DNA from: a virus
DNA length: 24,298 nt
Virus record (IMG/VR): IMGVR_UViG_3300042731_006195
Span: 1 to 24,298 of that record
Direction: 5' to 3' (one strand)
Shown in pieces: positions 22,018 to 24,298 of this stretch. How positions within the stretch are numbered: position 1 is the stretch's first letter; the number at the start of each line of letters is the position of its first letter. The notes under the pieces were generated by a model. The model was not told the DNA's origin. It saw nothing but the letters and a program-made list of their open reading frames with translations, and did no database searches. A program made the position numbers and the translations under genes.

Positions 22018-22041
22018 AACCCCTTACCGTAGGATCAGGAA

Positions 22042-22404
22042 ATGAAGTATCGAATCAACCCCAAGGGCATCTCACTCAACCGTCCTGAGTTCATTGTGCC
22101 GGCCGTTCCTGGCAGCGTGGTGGACATGAGCGAATGTCCCCCGGATGAGGTCCGGCGCCTGCTCAAAGAGGCGATCATCGTTGACCTCTCCCACGAGGGG
22201 CCCGTTGTCGAAGCCAAGGGCGCCCGCGCCAAGACCACCCAGGTCACCAGGTTCAACCTGGATCCCGAAGGTCTCCAAGACATGGAGCTGGATGAGTTGG
22301 GAGCCCTGCTGGTCGAGCGGAACTACCCCGTGGAGTTCATCCCCGAGGACAAGGAGAAGTGCATCCGACTCCTCAGCGTCGATTTCCTGGGAGGTGAAGG
22401 GTAA
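22042..22404 (+). CDS. Hypothetical head-neck protein (120 aa)
   Basis: ATG 22042 is preceded by AGGATCAGGAA. The product (MKYRINPKGISLN...) has a short strand-rich first third, then an acidic, helical part rich in Asp and Glu (CPPDEVRRLLKEA, DMELDELGALL), and ends LSVDFLGGEG. There are no membrane or catalytic motifs. It sits first after the capsid terminator, where lambda-like phages place small head-completion or packaging proteins, but no family is recognised. Its stop TAA overlaps the next ATG (TAATG). Confidence 0.6.
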   Translation: MKYRINPKGISLNRPEFIVPAVPGSVVDMSECPPDEVRRLLKEAIIVDLSHEGPVVEAKGARAKTTQVTRFNLDPEGLQDMELDELGALLVERNYPVEFIPEDKEKCIRLLSVDFLGGEG

Positions 22405-22946
22405 TGGATCCTCTGTTCGTAGAGACTCTGGCTGATCTTCAGGCCAAAATGCGGCTGTCCAATATTCCAGACGAAGATGCTGCTGGCATGCCGGTGGACG
22501 TGGCTTCCCTCATTGAGGTGGCCGTCATGAAGGCTCGGGTCAAGCTGAGGCGTGCGCTGGGGCAGTCCCGCATCGACACGCTGCTGTCCTACGTGCAGGG
22601 CTCACCCGTTGACCCGGATACCACTCACGAGTATCTCCGAATGACTGCGGAGCTGTGTGAGGTGGACATGGTGAAGCTGGAGCTGACCTACATACTCCCC
22701 ACCATGTTCCGTGACGCATCTTCGGACGCCATCAATGTGACTCAGGAGGAAGGCGCCTTTCGGCGTGCCGACCTGGATGAGCTGCAAGATCAGCGCCATC
22801 GTTTGGAGACCGACATCAAAACCTACCTGGATGCTCTCTCGGGAGACCAGGACTTCGACGACACCAGCGTGAACCGCGCCCAATCCATTGGCCCGAAGAA
22901 CGGCCGCCGGGTAGGCCAGAGCCACCGTCGTCGCAGCAGGAGGTAA
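22404..22946 (+). CDS. Putative head-tail connector/adaptor protein (180 aa)
   Basis: ATG 22404 overlaps the previous stop (TAATG) and follows GGAGGTGAAGG. The protein is predominantly helical, with an N-terminal LADLQAKMRL helix, VASLIEVAVMKARVKLRRALG (residues 33-53, amphipathic) and LRMTAELCEVDMVKLELTYILP. It ends in a strongly basic tail (HRRRSRR). Helical proteins of this size downstream of the capsid gene are often adaptors that seat on the portal, but the sequence alone does not prove it. A basic C-terminus could contact DNA in the channel (inference). Confidence 0.5.
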   Translation: MDPLFVETLADLQAKMRLSNIPDEDAAGMPVDVASLIEVAVMKARVKLRRALGQSRIDTLLSYVQGSPVDPDTTHEYLRMTAELCEVDMVKLELTYILPTMFRDASSDAINVTQEEGAFRRADLDELQDQRHRLETDIKTYLDALSGDQDFDDTSVNRAQSIGPKNGRRVGQSHRRRSRR

Positions 22947-22948
22947 CC

Positions 22949-23365
22949 ATGGCTGCTCACATGAAACTGATCCATGACAAGCTGATCGAAGTGGCAAAAG
23001 CGGGCCCCTTCTATCCGGTCAAGGAGCTTGGTGAGACCATGACAGTGGGAACGACTGCGGTCGCGCCCAAGATATACGCCAGGGAAAGCTCCAGCTCTTT
23101 CGGGCCCGCTATCAATCATCGAACCAGGGTCCTCGACCGAGATGACTGGGAGTGGATCCTTGTGTTGAAATTCCAGACACAAGTGACCGCCGAGGCGTTC
23201 GAGGAAGCGTGGATGTCGGGTCTTCCCGTCGTTGCGTCCACGGCCGACAATCGGCAAGTCACCCTGGAACTGGTAGATGCTGCCTATGCGCATCCTGAGC
23301 GTGGGCAGCCTTCTCAAGGAACCACCATCAGCTACACCGTAAGAGCCCAGATAGGGCCCAGATAG
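22949..23365 (+). CDS. Putative neck or tail-completion protein (138 aa)
   Basis: GGAGG with a 5-base spacer precedes ATG 22949, two bases after the previous stop. The protein has a helical N-terminus (MKLIHDKLIEVAKA) and a strand-rich remainder (WEWILVLKFQTQVTAEAFEEAW, RQVTLELVDAAYAH, TISYTVRAQI). The order matches small phage tail-terminator or completion proteins (alpha/beta, about 130-150 residues) that lie just before the tail tube gene. No diagnostic motif is seen. Position and fold-like pattern are the only support. Confidence 0.45.
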   Translation: MAAHMKLIHDKLIEVAKAGPFYPVKELGETMTVGTTAVAPKIYARESSSSFGPAINHRTRVLDRDDWEWILVLKFQTQVTAEAFEEAWMSGLPVVASTADNRQVTLELVDAAYAHPERGQPSQGTTISYTVRAQIGPR

Positions 23366-23374
23366 GAGGACCGG

Positions 23375-24229
23375 ATGCCCGGACTGAATACCGCAGGAAC
23401 CCCCAACACCAACGACTACAACCTGGGTCGTGGTAAGGTCTACTTCGCCGAACTCGACAGCAACAACCAGCCGCAGGGCTTCCGCGACCTGGGCAATGCC
23501 ACCGAGTTCAACCTCAACGTCGAGTCGGAAAAACTGGAGCACTTCAGCTCCCAGGCCGGCCTGAAGACCGTGGACAAGGAGGTCGTCATCTCCCAGAAGG
23601 TCGGGCTGACCCTGACCCTCGATGAGATCAACTTCCAGAACCTCGCCCTCTTCCTGTCAGGCACGTCCGCCAGCCGCTTCAATGTCGGCGGCACGGCCAT
23701 CACTGGCAATGGCAACCTGACTGTCGTGAACCAGGGCGAATGGTATGACCTCTACTCCGGTGCTACTGGTCAGCCGGCCAGTAACGCCCAGGACGCCCGC
23801 ATCTACGATATCGGCGTGGTCACCATTGAGCCCAATGGTGGCGGCAGCGCCTACGTCGAGGGCACCGACTACACGGTTGATCGTGACCTGGGTCGGATCT
23901 TCGTCATCGAAGGCGGTGACATGGTGGCCGGCGACTACGATGTGGACGTGGCCACTTACTCCAGCTCGACCGCCAGCGTCCACGAGGTAAAGGCCCTGAC
24001 CCAGAGCGCCATCGACGGCGCCCTGAAGTTCGTGGCCATCAACCCCGCCGACGACTCCAAGATCGTGGAATACAACTTCCACCAGGTTCGGCTGGCTGCC
24101 GAGGGCGACCTGTCCCTCATTGGCGACGACTGGACCGTGATGCAGCTCACCGGCACCGCCGAGAGCAACTCCACGGCCGACACCGACAGCCCGACCCTGA
24201 CCATCATCACCAACCCGCGCCAGACCTAA
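23375..24229 (+). CDS. Putative major tail (tube) protein (284 aa)
   Basis: GGAGG with a 5-base spacer precedes ATG 23375. The N-terminal half, with NLGRGKVYFAEL, GFRDLGNATEFNLNVES, LEHFSSQAGLKTVDKEVVISQKV and LTLDEINFQNLALFLSG, is the beta-rich pattern of phage tail tube proteins, in which a strand pair and 'DkevviSqkv' loop build the hexameric ring. The C-terminal part (about 110-284) is Thr/Ser/Asp/Gly-rich and may be a surface-exposed Ig-like extension. Its size and codon use (very GC-rich, regular) fit a highly expressed virion protein. There is no sheath gene upstream, so a non-contractile tail is more likely. Confidence 0.65.
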   Translation: MPGLNTAGTPNTNDYNLGRGKVYFAELDSNNQPQGFRDLGNATEFNLNVESEKLEHFSSQAGLKTVDKEVVISQKVGLTLTLDEINFQNLALFLSGTSASRFNVGGTAITGNGNLTVVNQGEWYDLYSGATGQPASNAQDARIYDIGVVTIEPNGGGSAYVEGTDYTVDRDLGRIFVIEGGDMVAGDYDVDVATYSSSTASVHEVKALTQSAIDGALKFVAINPADDSKIVEYNFHQVRLAAEGDLSLIGDDWTVMQLTGTAESNSTADTDSPTLTIITNPRQT

Positions 24230-24255
24230 TAGGCGCACCTGAGAAGATCGAAATC

Positions 24256-24284
24256 GCCCGGGGCTGGGAGGCCCCGGGCATTTT
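24256..24284 (+). terminator. Rho-independent terminator after the tail tube gene
   Basis: GCCCGGGGC (24256-24264) and GCCCCGGGC (24271-24279) form a perfect 9-pair GC stem with a 6-base loop, followed by ATTTT. The last bases (AAGAAAGG) look like the ribosome site of a further gene beyond the window, so this is probably an intra-operon terminator that lowers expression after the abundant tube protein. Confidence 0.85.
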
Positions 24285-24298
24285 CCAGACAAGAAAGG

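Noticed and set aside
1-24298. Lysogeny functions, integrase, attachment site, insertion sequences
   Set aside because: No recombinase, transposase, repressor or flanking repeats could be found by reading the window.

Overview
This window is part of a tailed double-stranded DNA bacteriophage genome or a prophage-like contig. The evidence is near-continuous gene packing with ATGA, TGATG and TAGTG stop/start overlaps, a phage replication module, and a lambda/HK97-type head and tail module. It contains no integrase, repressor, tRNA, terminase or lysis gene. The sequence looks GC-rich (roughly 60 percent by eye, not computed) and Shine-Dalgarno sites are strong (GGAGG/AAGGAG), so the host is a GC-rich bacterium, but nothing identifies it. 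A tube-like tail protein follows the neck genes with no sheath gene in between, which favours a siphovirus-like particle (inference).

Left half (1-12,578, all plus strand). It opens with the end of a SprT-like metallopeptidase and two small unknown genes. The DNA-processing module follows: primase-polymerase/helicase fusion, ATP-dependent DNA ligase, Fe-S PD-(D/E)XK nuclease with a long low-complexity extension, small unknown gene, SNF2-like helicase, small acidic protein, an OB/SSB-like protein candidate, a structured RNA plus terminator, FmdB-like zinc ribbon, overlapping second zinc ribbon, family A DNA polymerase with 3'-5' exonuclease, small unknown gene, and a DUF5664 (dATP/dGTP diphosphohydrolase-like) protein with a repeat linker and Cys4 tail.

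Middle (12,575-17,159, plus). Five sugar-transfer or Rossmann-type genes and one SAM methyltransferase are translationally chained: MptE/GT42-like, methyltransferase, two DUF616-like glycosyltransferases, a GT-D fold protein and a GT-A glycosyltransferase. They end in a RuvC-like resolvase. The cassette looks built to make or attach a glycan, on phage DNA, virion or host surface; the sequence does not say which.

Right half (17,156-24,298). The portal gene and an unknown basic protein lie on the minus strand, convergent with the resolvase (the two stop codons share one CTAG) and divergent from the rest of the head genes. The plus strand then carries an XkdF-like prohead protease fused to a scaffold-like domain, a gpD-like decoration protein, a lambda gpE-like major capsid protein, a UUCG terminator, three neck/completion candidates, a tail tube candidate, and a terminator.

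The most distinctive signals are the glycan cassette, the folded RNA at 8987-9046, the in-frame internal starts inside the nuclease and protease genes, the polymerase motif B with Leu at the 762-equivalent position, the dual-coding zinc-ribbon/polymerase overlap, the inverted portal block, and a shared GCGTATCATA element in two intergenic regions with a variant in a third.
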